Source: Symbiodinium microadriaticum (Eukaryota; Sar; Dinophyceae; Suessiales; Symbiodiniaceae). Taken from it: a stretch of DNA of 64,000 nucleotides. The notes beneath the pieces were generated by a model. The model was not told where the DNA came from and made no database searches. It saw only the letters and a list, made by a program, of their open reading frames with translations. Position numbers and translations under genes: made by a program. The stretch covers positions 262,347 to 326,346 of the forward strand of contig LSRX01000847.1 of assembly GCA_001939145.1 (NCBI GenBank). The letters are read 5' to 3'. Below, in pieces: positions 10,217-21,280 of this stretch (positions are counted from its first letter, which is position 1; every line of letters begins with the position of its first letter).

Positions 10217-10945
10217 ATGGAACCGGATGTGCCACCAGGGCTGGAAAGCTCGGAAAGCCAGGTTGGGCTGGATGTGAGCGTGCTACATGAGCTCTTGCGA
10301 CGGCAATCGGAGCTGATCAGCACAGCTGGGGAGGAGAACATGACGAAACTTCAAAGGGAGTGGGAAGAATCTTTGGATCGGGTCGAGGCCAAAGTCGCTG
10401 CACAGGATCAGGTTGTTCGAGACCTGTCGATGTGATGCTGCATCCTTGAGGACAAGTTGCAGCATTGGTTCGATGATCGGCATTGGTGGGAGACTGAATC
10501 TGCGATTGAGGTGGACTTGGTGCAGACAAAGAGGAAGAAAGTGCGTGGAAGGCGCAACAAAGCAGCCGTGGGCAATGATACCAAACATGAGCAGCAGGTG
10601 TTAATGGATGCTTTTGATGATGTGTGTGTGGCACACCCAAGGACATGGATGTGGCAATGGACCATAGCTTGGTTGGCTGTGACAGCGCCGTGCTGGAACC
10701 TGGTGAACATGATTGGACTAGCCATGCTGATATGCCTGACGACGCGCTGTAGCTCAACTGATAAGGGGGTGTTGGTGGAAGGACAGACGGTGGTACACAC
10801 CGACGAGGGTGAACAAGAAGTGGGAGACATTTTCATGGGGCATGCGCCCATGGTGGTGTTATGGTTGGCACTACGATTACAGCAGCAGGGCGTCGAAATC
10901 ATACAACGACAAGCGCAGTGGCGGTCAGGTAGGCTGGGAACTTGA
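10217..10945 (+). pseudogene. Open frame broken by one TGA; coiled coil plus hydrophobic segment, unknown family
   Basis: From an ATG at 10217 one frame stays open to 10945 except for a single TGA at 10433-10435. The first part (72 aa, 'LDVSVLHELLRRQSELISTA' then a Glu/Lys/Gln-rich heptad-like stretch) looks like a coiled coil. The second part has a basic patch (KRKKVRGRRNK) and a hydrophobic run near 10640-10745 (WMWQWTIAWLAVTAPCWNLV). The block 10180-11110 lacks TTTAGGG, unlike its surroundings, suggesting an inserted sequence. A retroelement-type ORF is possible, but no RT, endonuclease or integrase motif is visible. Confidence 0.35.
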
Positions 10946-11862
10946 TGGCGGGGGTAGGGGTCTGCGCACACTGCAAACGCAACCCATGCTCCGAAGTGCA
11001 GTTGTGCACCTTAGATTAATTAAGCTTCGTCGCAGATGGAGGAGGGAGTCTTTGGGGGGGGGATTCCTGAGGCCCCTCCAAAGGCAGCGTTTTCTGGGCT
11101 AACGCAACTGATGTGATCTGAACGAGCAAGGGTTGATTGACCTTGCGTGTCATATTTGAGGGCTGCCATGGTCGTGAGTCTGTGGTTTGAGCGTTGATGT
11201 GCTGATAGTCTTCTTCTTTAACAAGGGTGGTTTCCTACTCAAGTGAACGAGAGTCATCTAACAAGTGGCTAACCCATGTTCAGTGGCTGTCATATGCTTC
11301 AAGCATGTTGGCAAGACAGCCGGGTGAGGACAAATCGGCCTCCCGTTATCTGTGATGGTAAGGGTTCATCCTTTCCAGTAGCTTTTTCTCCCTGCAAGTG
11401 GAGTTGTGAAAGGGGGCCGAATTATTTAGGCTTGCGTAGGCCGAACTTTCGTGGAGACGCAAAAGAGCTCTCAGAAAAAACATCCCTAAACCCTGAAACC
11501 CTATACCCTAAATCTTAAGCCCTAAGCCATGGACAGGGCTCCCCCGAGATGGACCAGAGAACACCGGCAGCGGAGGCTCGGATCGCGACAAGCGGGTTCT
11601 GAAAGATTGGCAGGGCCAAGGTTGTCGATACCCCCAGGGGTTCAGGGCTTAGGGGCTAGGGTTCAGGGTTTAGGGTTTTGGTGGGTCCAAGGTTCTGGCT
11701 TGGTATTTAGGGCTGGATTCTATGTATCTAACAATAGCAAACTTGCCCACCACCAACAAGCGATGATGACTGCGGTTTGCTAGTGCTGCTAGCACGGCGA
11801 GGGCAACTAGTGCTACGTTTGCTTGTCTACCAAAAAACCTGCTGCACTTACTGCTGCTGCCG

Positions 11863-11871
11863 TTGCTAGTT

Positions 11872-11925
<54 letters not shown>

Positions 11926-11990
11926 CTACTGCTACTACTACCACTACTACCGCTACTACTACGACGACTACAACTACTACTCCTACTAGT
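11863..11990. repeat. (CTA)n microsatellite
   Basis: CTA/ACT triplets with drift to CCT and CGA at the 3' side. The poly-Leu ORF over it is an artefact. Confidence 0.95.
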
Positions 11991-12065
11991 ACTTAGTACT
12001 ACTTCTTCTCCTCCTGCTGCTGCTACGCTGGGTTTTGTGCTTCTTGTTGGTATCTAAACGCATCT

Positions 12066-12568
12066 AGTTTGCTGCATAGCAGGCATGTGTGCACAGGGAC
12101 AAAGGTACCTTGCGTATGCAAAACCTCAAAAAAGTTTGCTGCCAGATCTTCATTGATCGCCTTGGCAGCAGTGAGAGAAGTCTACCTGTCTCGTCCCACA
12201 AGAGTCCTCACTGCGGTTTCGGAAGCGTGTTTCGGGTTGGTGTGTGCAAAAGCTTGTTGAAATCTAAGGAGGGGCTTCTGGATGTGCATCAGCCTATATA
12301 GGAGGATGGATAGGGCCAACAATTGTTCAGAGAGGCTTCAAAGTGCGCTTTGGGTCTCGGGGTTGGGTTTGTGCGGGGGTTTGTGCTGAGGGAACGGATG
12401 ATTTCCGCCCAAAGACGTATCACAGGCATCATGGCATTGCGCACAGACGCACACAGTCTGCCGCTTAAGGGGTCAAGCAAGACTTTTAGGTGTAGAGCTT
12501 CCGGGGCTGCAGGGTGGGCACCGGCTGCATCTTCGGTGCAGGAACTGTCTGGAAAACCTAGACCTTGA
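12066..12568 (+). CDS. Two adjacent exon-like open frames, unknown protein
   Basis: 12069-12260 reads 'KVPCVCKTSKKFAARSSLIA' then LAAVREVYLSRPTRVL before a stop. 12323-12568 reads 'RERMISAQRRITGIMALRTD' and ends in KPRP-stop. Both are free of TTTAGGG and compositionally balanced, but neither resembles a family I know and neither has a clear ATG. Confidence 0.3.
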
Positions 12569-13763
12569 AGTCTCAGCCCCAAACCCTAAACTCTTAAACC
12601 CTTGACCTTAAACCCGAATAAGAATCTTCGGAGGAGCATGAAATCTTGAGTGATGTCATTAATCTAGGGGATAATAACTTGAATAGTATTCCTTGTAGTG
12701 CTTATTTGAGTAAGTAGTAGACTCGAATATACCGGCAAATTCCTGTTTGAAGACTTAAGGCCCCTCAAATATCATGCCGCATGAACTCTCAATACCTTAT
12801 AAACCCTGTTCCCTAAACTCTAACACCCGAAACCTTGTTCGAATGATGGAAGCCCGCACGTTCAGGTTCAAGGCTCCGTGACTTAACACTGGGGTAGATT
12901 CTAGGTTTGTCGGACTTGGGGGTGTTCTGGCTTCCGAAGGCTTTAAAAAGAGTTTCTTGAAGGTTCATAGAGGGGTCGCATCGGGGTTCTCAAAACTATC
13001 TTATGGGCTCCGGCTTCACAGTTGATCCAGAGAATGGAAATCGAAGCGTTTAGGGCCTAGCAGTTGCTCTTCTGGGTTTCAACGTTCAGGGATTGACGCG
13101 GCGGGTGCTCCGTAAAACCTAAACCCTCAACCCTGCAATATGTGTAACTCTCTAGATGAGGGTTCCCTTTTAGGGTCCTTTTTGTAAGGGTGCCGCATGA
13201 TTTTGGATGTCTTTACCAAGGACCCTGATTTAAATAACTACCCATATGGAGTTCTGGGACGCTCGCATTCATCTGCAGCTACAATCCTTCTAGTCATACT
13301 CCAATCTACTCCTGTACCCTGGTAAGGCCCTTATGGTTTAGGGGTTTAGGGTTTGGAGGAATCTAGCGTTAGTGGTTTAGGGAGTAGCATTCAACTTAGT
13401 ATTAGTGTGTTGGGAGTTAGGCAAGAGGAGGAGTGCAGGAGGTTTTCCAGCACAGGTCCAGCCGACGCACGACAGCAGAGCCTGTACATTACCACAGGAA
13501 GCCCGAATTTGCTCGGGGAAGTTTCCCACAGCAGGCGTTGGGATGCAGCGTCCTCGAGCTTTCACTTCCGTAGACCAGCCTGTCCTGTTTGGGGGGGGAG
13601 GGGGGGGGATGTGGGTATGGGCCTACTTCAATGCCTGCAGCTTTGAATACGCCGTGCTGAGAGTCCCAACAAGGCTAAGCTTTGTAAACCCCAACAGCGA
13701 CTCTAGTTTGAGGAGGCGATACTCCCATGAGACAATACTCGGGCTTCTCGACTTCTGCTGCAG

Positions 13764-13841
13764 CAAGTAGCCGATCGCTTTTGCGCCGCCTTGAACGCGG
13801 CGGCTGCGCTCATGAGCAAAAAGGTGGACATCGGTGCGGAA
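13764..13841 (+). CDS. Candidate exon, unknown protein
   Basis: Acceptor CTGCAG, 26 codons 'QVADRFCAALNAAAALMSKK' then VDIGAE, and a GTCCCT donor, phase 0 on both sides. GC-rich third positions contrast with the flanking filler. No family recognised. Confidence 0.4.
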
Positions 13842-14418
13842 GTCCCTGCTTAGACATCTAACCTAAACCTAGCGTAAACCATGCCAGCCCCTAGAACCCT
13901 GAAACCCTAAACCCTAAAGTAAACCAATAGAGCCCTGAAGCCCTAAGCCATCCTAAACCATTCTAAGCCCTAGACTGAGCCGCCAAGAGCATAGACCCCC
14001 GCAGACCCGACCTGGAAGTTTCTGGTTCCCTGAAAAACCAAAGGAGCTCTATGCTCTCAGCCTAAAAACCTTGTTCCCTAAACTCTGCCGATATGTTTAG
14101 GGTTTCTATGCCCTAGGATACCCTATACTTTCTATATACCCTAAGCCCTATAAGGGCTAGGTTTTGGTGGGGTTTGGTCGGCGAGGCATCAGTTCCTTCG
14201 AACGCAGTGCCGAATTCAACTAGGAGTTTAGGGCTTAGGGTTTCGGATTATTCCGAGGGATCTGCGAGGGTTTAGGGGTTTAGGGTTTAGGGCTCAGGGG
14301 GCTTTATCAGGGTTCAGGGCTTCATGAGTGTTCCGAACTCACCCAGGGCAGATTCCCAGTTTGGATGAGGCAGAGACACCCACCTGTAGGGCTTCTGTTA
14401 GGGATCTATAGGGTTCCT

Positions 14419-15009
14419 TTAAGGGCTCCCAGCAAAACCGAGGGACCTATAAAGTTCCCTGCAAGGGCTCTCTAGGACGATATGACGGATTTGCCATCTG
14501 TGCAAAGGGTAGCAGGGGCTCATAGCTTCAGAAAGCAAAAAGGGGGGCACCCTCAGGTTCCTGTGCTGCGCCGCTGCAAGCTTCAAAGCTACAGTGAGCC
14601 CAAAAAAGTATGCAAGCCTGAATAACTGGGTTCCCTTATTATAGTCCCTACATAAGTCGTAGTAGAAAAATGGAAAAAACCCTCGATTAGAACTAGTGGC
14701 GCAGTCATTGTGCCAAACCCCTGACCCCTGAATATCTGGCGAATTCGAACTCCGGGGCAGGTCGAAACTCTGAGTTTGTTGCTCAGGATAGTCCAGATTT
14801 GTGAGCCCCTTCGTTAATGCGGCAGCCTGATAATGTTGCTCAGGATATGGGGTTCTGGTTAAGACTTCCCGAGTCTGAATCAACCCGGGCTCTCTCTCCC
14901 GAAGACCATATAACACGAGGATTAATTGCCCCTCCCACTCCTTAGCCCGCCACCCTACCCCCTGATACGCCTGCAAGCCCACATGGGAGCAGCTCCGGGT
15001 TGGACCCAA
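14419..15009 (-). CDS. Long minus-strand open frame, doubtful
   Basis: 591 nt stay open on the minus strand with no ATG near the 5' end. The segment lacks telomere-like heptamers and contains TTGCTCAGGATA twice (about 14780 and 14835), suggesting an inserted or duplicated piece. The translation has no recognisable domain. I would not treat it as a gene without transcript support. Confidence 0.15.
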   Translation of the reverse strand: MGPTRSCSHVGLQAYQGVGWRAKEWEGQLILVLYGLREREPGLIQTREVLTRTPYPEQHYQAAALTKGLTNLDYPEQQTQSFDLPRSSNSPDIQGSGVWHNDCATSSNRGFFPFFYYDLCRDYNKGTQLFRLAYFFGLTVALKLAAAQHRNLRVPPFLLSEAMSPCYPLHRWQIRHIVLESPCRELYRSLGFAGSP

Positions 15010-15688
15010 GAAGCACCATAAAGTCGTGCCCGGAACGCAAAAGCGGCGATGGCCGCGGTGCCCTTTTCGACGCCGGCGCTGGTGCGGGTATGGGTTTAGC
15101 CTGAGCGTTGGGATCCTGAGCCAAGAGTCTCGGGCTATCGCTTGCCATGTTGGGGTTTTGGGTGTAGGGGCTTCAGGGTTTAGGCTTCAGGTCTGTCTGC
15201 ACTTCTCATGTTCGGCTCTTTGGACCAGACAGGGGCGTGATGTCCTTGGCATCAAAACCACCAACCTCACGAAACCATAAGCAGTATCGGGGCCATCACG
15301 AAGCTCGGCGTTTGCTGTGGATGCTATGTCTTCTCAACATGTCCAACATGTCAATCGTTTGCAGTCGTTCAGTGCCTAGCTCGAGCTGCACCCGCTACTC
15401 TGCATTGTCCCGATACCCCCTGACCAAACTGCTCGGGCCCAGTGCTTTTACCTACCGATGTTGAGGATTCTGCTCGCGTGACGAAGCTGACCCTAAACCC
15501 CCTAAACCCTAACCCCCGCAACTCTCACCCTTCAACCACTAAACCCTAAACCCAAAGTCCTAAGCCCTAAAGCCTAAAACCCCACAGCCCCTCAACCCTA
15601 AAACCCCTAAACCCTAAACCCCCTAAACCCTAAACCCCTAAACCCCTTTAGGGTTCTCGGGAAGACCTAAACCCCGAAGCCCCCGCAG

Positions 15689-15757
15689 GAGCTGGCGACG
15701 GCTTGGACGGAATGGCCCGGCAACCGTGGCTCAGCTTCACCCGGAACCTGACTTAGG
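15689..15757 (+). CDS. Candidate exon, unknown protein
   Basis: After CCGCAG the frame reads GDGLDGMARQPWLSFTRNLT then stop. It is a GC-rich island between two dense heptamer tracts. No family is recognised. Confidence 0.25.
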
Positions 15758-17281
15758 GGTTTTTGGGAGTTTCAGGGTTTAGGGTTTATAGGGTTTTAGG
15801 GTTTAGGGGTTTTGGGGGTTCAGGGTTTATAGGGTTTTAGGGTTTAGGGTTTCGGGCTTTGGTTTTGGGGCTTTGGAGATTTGGGTTCAGGATTCAGGGT
15901 GTTTGGGCAAGTTGTGCCGCAGTACCCTGAGGGTCTACGGTAGGAATGAGTTATGGGGAACAACGGTACCCTTCCTATCAAGATGTTGTTCTCTGGAAGC
16001 CTGCACACCCTAAACTCCCAAGCCCTATCCCTAAATCCCGAGAAACTCCAAATCTCACCACCTTTCGGGGGGAATCTGGACTGCAAATCTCATTGGCTTC
16101 CCGGAAAGGGAAAGGCACCCGGCAGCTAAGGGTTAGAACTGCTATGATACATCCCGATTCAAACGCTCTAAACTTCCGATGAAATCCTTATGCCACCCTG
16201 ATCCACCCCTTGGGTTCCGTGGCTTTGAGGCGGCATCCGCTCACTACTGTTTGAAGTTTAGGGTTTAGGACTCTACGTTGCCGAGGGCAGGTGCAGAGAG
16301 AGCGAGAAGGGGTCTTTGCAAGGTTGGCTTTACCGGTGACGGGCTCGGCTTGTCGGGTTTAGCTTTCTTGGTAGGCCTCTGGGACCCTAAACCGTAAACC
16401 CTAAACCCTAAACTCTAAACCGGATGTTTTATACTTTCCCTTCCTTGGCCTAAGAGGATCTTCGTCACGAATATCTTTTTGTCGGAGGCTTTAAAGGACC
16501 AACCTGGTTTTAGGCTTATGGGTTTCAATCCTAGTGGTTTCCAGGCCCTTAAAAGCCTTCTTGCTTAGATTGTGCTGGCCGGGTTCAGAATTCAGGCGGC
16601 TTCAACTTCGTGACTTGTCCGAGGCTCTGAGAGGTCGGAAACAAAAGGTAATCTCCTTGTAGCCCCCATATAACGCCACTAGAACAAACCACAAAAAAAG
16701 CAGTTCATACATAGTAAGCTTCATATAGAACCTTCTAAACGGAACCCCTACAGCCCTTTGCAACATGAGGTAGCCAAGAGCCATTTCCGAATCACGACTG
16801 CGTGAACGTCCCTCTGCCGGTGCTGGAACCTGGGCACAACTGTGACATTGGAAAGCCTCATCAACAGCGGTGCGGGCTTAGTGCAGGTTTAGAGTTTGAC
16901 CCTTAGTGCAGGTTTAGAGTTTGATCCTTAAGCGCTAAACCGTGTTGAATTGTTCAGGGTTTGGGGTTTAGCGTGGGTTCTATTTGGAGTTTAGTGATTT
17001 ATGGTTGAGGGTTGGGGTGTGCTGAGTTTGGCCTGTGTTGTGGAGTGCTTTGAGCTTGTGGGTCTGGGGTTTTGGGTTTCGGAGTTTCGGATTTGGTCTA
17101 GAGTTTGGGGCTAAAGGGCTGTAGAAGTAGGATCCATGTGGCTGCGCTGCCCATCAGATCTTGGACGTATGATGCAGGGGATTGGACTAACAAGTAGCAT
17201 AATCTGTGTAATACACTCTCAGTCACTGTATCATTACGCCTGATGGATATATGCAAGATGCCCCGAAGCCTCATGTCGCAG

Positions 17282-17345
17282 GTTCTTTTGGGAGTGCACC
17301 TACCTGATAGACGATGTGCTCAAACTCGCCAAACAAAATCAACAG
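17282..17345 (+). CDS. Candidate exon, unknown protein
   Basis: Acceptor TCGCAG (AG 17280-17281), then 'FFWECTYLIDDVLKLAKQNQ'. The frame stays open further downstream, so the 3' boundary is uncertain. Confidence 0.35.
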
Positions 17346-17625
17346 ACATGCATGCATATCAATGAAATGTTCATCCGTCCATTTCATACGTGCATACACA
17401 CATACATATATGCACCAGAACTTTTTGGTTCACGCCTGATCTTGCCATGCAGGCATGTCCAGTGTAGAGAGGGGCATCTTGGGTGAGGGGGGCTTTCATT
17501 GCATCTGTCGTTCCGATTAGTGCAGAATGGTCGAATGCTTTGGAGTTCAGTGTTCTGCTTCGGGTTCTTAAGGCCGACGGGTTGGCCGGGTGTTGTTGAG
17601 ACCGATCACCTGGCATCCCTGAAAG

Positions 17626-17703
17626 GACTGGGATGCACTGCGCAAGAACCTGAAAACCTCCTGCGGCCACACCCGCAACTTCGCTGCAACGAACGACTGC
17701 AAA
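17626..17703 (+). CDS. Candidate exon, unknown protein
   Basis: Acceptor GAAAG, 26 codons 'DWDALRKNLKTSCGHTRNFA' then ATNDCK, and a GTTATA donor. Phase 0 on both sides. Another frame here is also open, so the reading frame is a judgement from composition. Confidence 0.35.
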
Positions 17704-18142
17704 GTTATAAAAGCCCCAAAGCCCTAGGCCTAAACGGGCCTTAGGCCCCCTTTCCGTGACACTCATGCCTTTCATACCCAAAGCCCTGGAGCTCTAATCG
17801 TAAGCCCTAAAACCCCTTTGGCCCTATTTAAAGGACTCGAGAAAGCTTAAGGAGGGACTCAAGAACCCCAGCGCTTCTGAGCATCGGGATGGTCAGGCAG
17901 AGAAACCTTGGGATTTCAGGGTCTACGGAGTTCAGGGGCTTAGGATTTTGATCCCGTGTTGAAGCCTGAAGCCTAAACCTCTTGTTGAAAAAAAGATGTG
18001 AGAAGCAACTACAAGACAAATACAATGCAACAAAACTAGGCCTGGAATCAAAGAGCCTGAAGACTTCTAATTAGGCCTGAGACCCAGAGCCTGAACTCAG
18101 CTCTCAAATCCAAACTCCCAACTGCACGGCCGCAGTAAAAAG

Positions 18143-18204
18143 GCGAGACGCGAACCCTGCGCTGCGCTGCCACCGTGCTCGGGTGGCAGGAGCTCTTCTT
18201 CTGG
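18143..18204 (+). CDS. Candidate exon abutting a family F element
   Basis: Reads 'ETRTLRCAATVLGWQELFFW' between AG 18141-18142 and GTCCTTGTTA at 18205. The donor is the first base pair of a family F inverted-repeat element, which supports the exon boundary. Confidence 0.45.
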
Positions 18205-18415
18205 GTCCTTGTTATGGGAATATGTTTAGATTACCATAAATAAAATAGGGATCTATAGTAAATAAAATTGGTTTCCTTATTATAGTAACTTGTTTGTCCC
18301 TGGTTCTTAGTAGGGAATGGGGGAATGGGTCCCGATGATAGTCCCTTAACGTCCCCTAGAGTAGCCCCAAAAACCCATTCATCCATTCCTTACTGAGAAC
18401 CAGTCAGTTTTTCAG
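18205..18415. repeat. MITE-like family F copy 1 with a second nested inverted repeat
   Basis: GTCCTTGTTA...TTACCATAA...TAGGGATCTATAGTAAATAA...TTCCTTATTATAGTAACTTG matches the elements at 28885-29008 and 32875-33055. A second palindrome overlaps its right end (CTGGTTCTTAGTAGGGAATG mirrored by CATTCCTTACTGAGAACCAG). Confidence 0.75.
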
Positions 18416-18456
18416 GGGTGGAGACGTTGATGCCAGCTCGGGCCTTGCCTTAACCT

Positions 18457-18532
18457 CAAAGAACCTACCTTTTAAGGACTTCTATAAGGAAGTCATAATA
18501 AGGAACCCTAATAAAGGTAGGTTCTTTGGGGT
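18457..18532. repeat. MITE-like family G copy 1
   Basis: CAAAGAACCTACCTTTTAAG mirrored by AAAGGTAGGTTCTTTGGGG, with ATAATAAGGAACCCTAA in the core. Copies at 28145-28218 and 40551-40628 share the core and both termini. Confidence 0.75.
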
Positions 18533-18662
18533 CCAGGTGGGGCTGCACCGAAGGCCTCGGAACACCTTGGTGGGGGTTGGGTTTAGGGTCGAGGACGGGG
18601 AGCTTCTGGTTTAAGATCTCGGGTTATAAGTTAAGCCCTAAACCCCAAAACCTGAACCGTAC

Positions 18663-18758
18663 CCATAGGCTCCATTGTAGTTCCTTTTTGTGGTTGTAAT
18701 TATTTGGGATCCATAAGGCAATCCCAAAAAGGAGCTACTATGGAGCCTATGGGTAGTT
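18663..18758. repeat. Near-perfect inverted repeat, family J (single copy)
   Basis: ACCCATAGGCTCCATTGTAG is mirrored by CTACTATGGAGCCTATGGGT with a 50-bp centre. The arms are the best preserved of any singleton element in the window. Confidence 0.75.
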
Positions 18759-19215
18759 CTCAGGTGTGGAGTCTAGAATCCTGCCCTGAAGCTCCAGGCA
18801 CCCCGACCCCGGAGCAGGTTCGCAGCCGAAAGCGTCTGAAACGCCGCCCGTGTCTCTGCACTACTATACGGGCCTTGATAGTTAGAATAGGGTGGGGGGG
18901 TATATGATACTATAATTATAATAAGGAGCGCCCAAAACCCTATTCTAACTATGAAGGTCCTGACATTACTCCTACAGAATCGGGGGGGACTTAGCCTATG
19001 GGTCATAGCTAAGGTAACTCTACCTACTTGAACCCTCTGCCCCTGAACCTGCGCGGTGCGTGAAGCCTGAAACCCCAAGCCCGAAAACCCCAAACCCAAA
19101 GCCCTAAACCTGAAACCCATGAACCGGACGCCCTGAACCCTAACACTCTCAGCCCTAAACCCGTAAGACCTCTGGAAGATCCCTTTGTGCGCCCTTTTTT
19201 GATTCCCCTCGGCAG

Positions 19216-19285
19216 AACCTCATCATCGGCTTTCTCCGAAGTCTGGTCCCGCCTGGAATGCCTGGGGACGAGGAGCAGGGAATTT
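19216..19285 (+). CDS. Candidate exon, unknown protein
   Basis: After CTCGGCAG the frame reads 'NLIIGFLRSLVPPGMPGDEE'. A competing frame through the same bases forms a 115-codon ORF (19187-19534), so the choice rests on the acceptor and composition. Confidence 0.3.
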
Positions 19286-19587
19286 CTCGACTATGGAAAA
19301 CTACATGACAAAGCCGAAAATAGCAGAATGAATGGTGGCCTTGACTTGAACAGTGGTATTGATAGCTGCCTGGCGCTCAGTGCTGATTCCGAGCTTCAGC
19401 CTGCCTTTTGGAAGCCGCATCAAAAAACCCAAGCCCCAAGCCCAAAATCGCTCAACCCCTATCATAAGTCCTTAAAAAAAATACCCCTGCACAGAAGCCT
19501 TATAGAAACGCCTGCTGCCTTCCGTAGGACTTGATTCTCCTGGAGTTCGAGGCGCATCTGACCCAGGGGGTCCGCAGACACTGCTAC

Positions 19588-19693
19588 TACGGTTGATGAT
19601 ATAAATCCTGCATTACCTTAAGGACCCTAAACTATGGGAATTATGGTAGATTCCTTATTATAGGGTAATGCGGGATTTATATCATCAACCGTA
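19588..19693. repeat. MITE-like family B copy 1 (Stowaway-like, TA-flanked)
   Basis: TACGGTTGATGATATAAATC mirrored by GATTTATATCATCAACCGTA, total 106 bp. The TA at each end is what a Tc1/mariner-type target duplication would leave. Copies are at 21184-21280 (left end lost) and 23358-23462. Confidence 0.85.
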
Positions 19694-19816
19694 TGGACTT
19701 AGGTTTCCCAAAACCATGATCAGGATGGTTGCAAATCCCTGACCTGCAGACCGCCTCCTGACCCTGATAATCCTTCCACACGGCGATGATGATAAGGGTT
19801 TAGGGTTTAGGGTTCG

Positions 19817-19848
<32 letters not shown>

Positions 19849-20148
19849 GGGCTTCCCGGGCGAATGCTGCAAGAACCTAAAGTCCTTGATCGGGGGTGTG
19901 GAGGTTTGTTTGGGCCTGAACCGCCCCACGGTCTTCAGAAGCGCTGTTGTTTAGGGGTTTATCGAAGGGTGTGAGGATTTGATACAGGGTTTGCTGATAG
20001 ATGCCTGAACAGTTACCAAGTCTCTGCCACCTTATGTTGTCTTAAAATAAGAACCCCCGAAGCCCTATTCTAATCTTTGTAATCCACAAGCTCCCTACAT
20101 TCGGGGGCTGTTATCAACCCTTCCGGCTCAGCACCCTAAAGCAACCAG

Positions 20149-20235
20149 GCGCTCGACCGACTTCTGCCAGCGGCGTATGCGCAATGCCGCCTAGGTGTGG
20201 TGGCTTTTGCGGATCACTACTCGATGCTTGCACCT
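20149..20235 (+). CDS. Candidate exon, unknown protein
   Basis: Acceptor AACCAG, then 'ALDRLLPAAYAQCRLGVVAF' and ADHYSMLAP. GC-rich and open for 29 codons; the 3' boundary is unclear (a GC donor is possible near 20230). No family recognised. Confidence 0.35.
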
Positions 20236-20302
20236 AAAAACCCCTAATCGCTGCTTTATTGACCCAAGTTATGAGGGAGACCAGTAGATTTGAGAAGTTT
20301 GC

Positions 20303-20458
20303 ATGCGGCTGAGGGAATTTGCCCCCCGGAATGTTGAAGCTGGGCTAGCGTTGTCAGAGACGTTTGGTTCGAAGCCTCCCGTCTCAAGTGTGGGGGCTTG
20401 TGATACCTTGGAGGCATACTGGTCCTCTATGTCGCCCGGACGCTGCTCTGCTTGCTGA
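20303..20458 (+). CDS. Small open frame with ATG, unknown
   Basis: ATG at 20303 opens 51 codons, 'MRLREFAPRNVEAGLALSET' onward, ending at TGA 20456-20458. The antisense frame is also open, so coding is not certain. Confidence 0.25.
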   Translation: MRLREFAPRNVEAGLALSETFGSKPPVSSVGACDTLEAYWSSMSPGRCSAC

Positions 20459-20534
20459 TGAGACACCCGATGCATTCGGCAGAGATGAGTGGGTCGGACC
20501 GGTTATGATGACGATGACATGGCCATGGTGGTAG

Positions 20535-20607
20535 CGACGGCGAGGAGGAGGACGAGGAGGAGGGGGAGCAGGAGCCGGACCGGGATCAGGAGGAGGACGG
20601 CTGGCTG
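20535..20607 (+). CDS. Candidate acidic exon, unknown protein
   Basis: After GTAG the frame is DGEEEDEEEGEQEPDRDQ followed by EEDGWLV and a GTGGTG donor. The low-complexity acidic run ending in DGWLV is reminiscent of histone-chaperone tails, but the composition alone would give such a peptide. Confidence 0.25.
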
Positions 20608-21079
20608 GTGGTGCTAATGGGTGGTGGTGGTCTTCTGATCAAGATATATGCTACTGCTGCATGAAGATGCTGACAATGATGAAGGTTACAGCAGCATGTA
20701 CTGATGGATTCTTAATTCGTCTGTTCAGGAAGTGCGCCGAGGTTTGGGGTTGAGACGAAGCCTTGACCTGCACACCGTAGCTCGCGGGTTTCCAGCCTAG
20801 GTAGCATGTATGTTGGTTCTCTGGGTTATTTTGGGTTTGGGCCTTGGAGCTAAGGAGACGTTGATTGCTACCTCAAGCACTCTGCATGGCTCTCGACGGA
20901 GCTGTACCTTGGTATTGGCCAAGATTGCAGGTCGGAGGCTTTGGGGTCAAATACCTTGAACCCTAAATCCTAGTTGATATCAGTGTTAGTGATCGAGTTG
21001 GGTTGGGGACGTGAGGATTATCGTTTTGGGTCGATGGGTGAAAACGGCTTCAAGTTGTAGGGTTTAGAGATCTTCTCAG

Positions 21080-21156
21080 GTACAACACGCCTGTGACCAT
21101 CATCATGGGGACAGAGTGGCCCATCTTCGCTCTCCTGAACTCCTACGATTGGTCCC
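21080..21156 (+). CDS. Candidate exon, unknown protein
   Basis: Acceptor TTCTCAG, then 'YNTPVTIIMGTEWPIFALLN' and SYDWS, with a GTGGCT donor at 21157. Balanced composition and a good polypyrimidine tract. No family recognised. Confidence 0.4.
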
Positions 21157-21183
21157 GTGGCTGATTTCTGGACCTAGGGTTCA

Positions 21184-21280
21184 TGATATAAATCCTGCGT
21201 TAACCATAATAAGCAATATACCATAATTCTCATAGTTTGGGGTCCTTCAAGGTAATGCAGGATTTATATCATCAACCGTA
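21184..21280. repeat. MITE-like family B copy 2 (inverted orientation, left end truncated)
   Basis: TGATATAAATCCTGCGTTA to GATTTATATCATCAACCGTA. Its core is the reverse complement of the core of copy 1 (CATAATTCTCATAGTTTGGG against CTAAACTATGGGAATTATGG). Confidence 0.85.

Noticed and set aside
14700-14780. tRNA-like GCGAATTCGAACTCC
   Set aside because: T-stem does not pair and no D-arm or anticodon arm fits on either strand.
14419-15009. 196-codon minus-strand gene
   Set aside because: Kept only as a doubtful feature: no ATG, no domain, and internal repeat of TTGCTCAGGATA.
20365-20395. tRNA T-arm (GGTTCGAAGCC)
   Set aside because: No cloverleaf can be paired around it, and the stem arms do not match.
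20535-20607. CAF-1 large-subunit acidic motif
   Set aside because: Only a low-complexity acidic run plus DGWLV; no neighbouring exon continues the motif.
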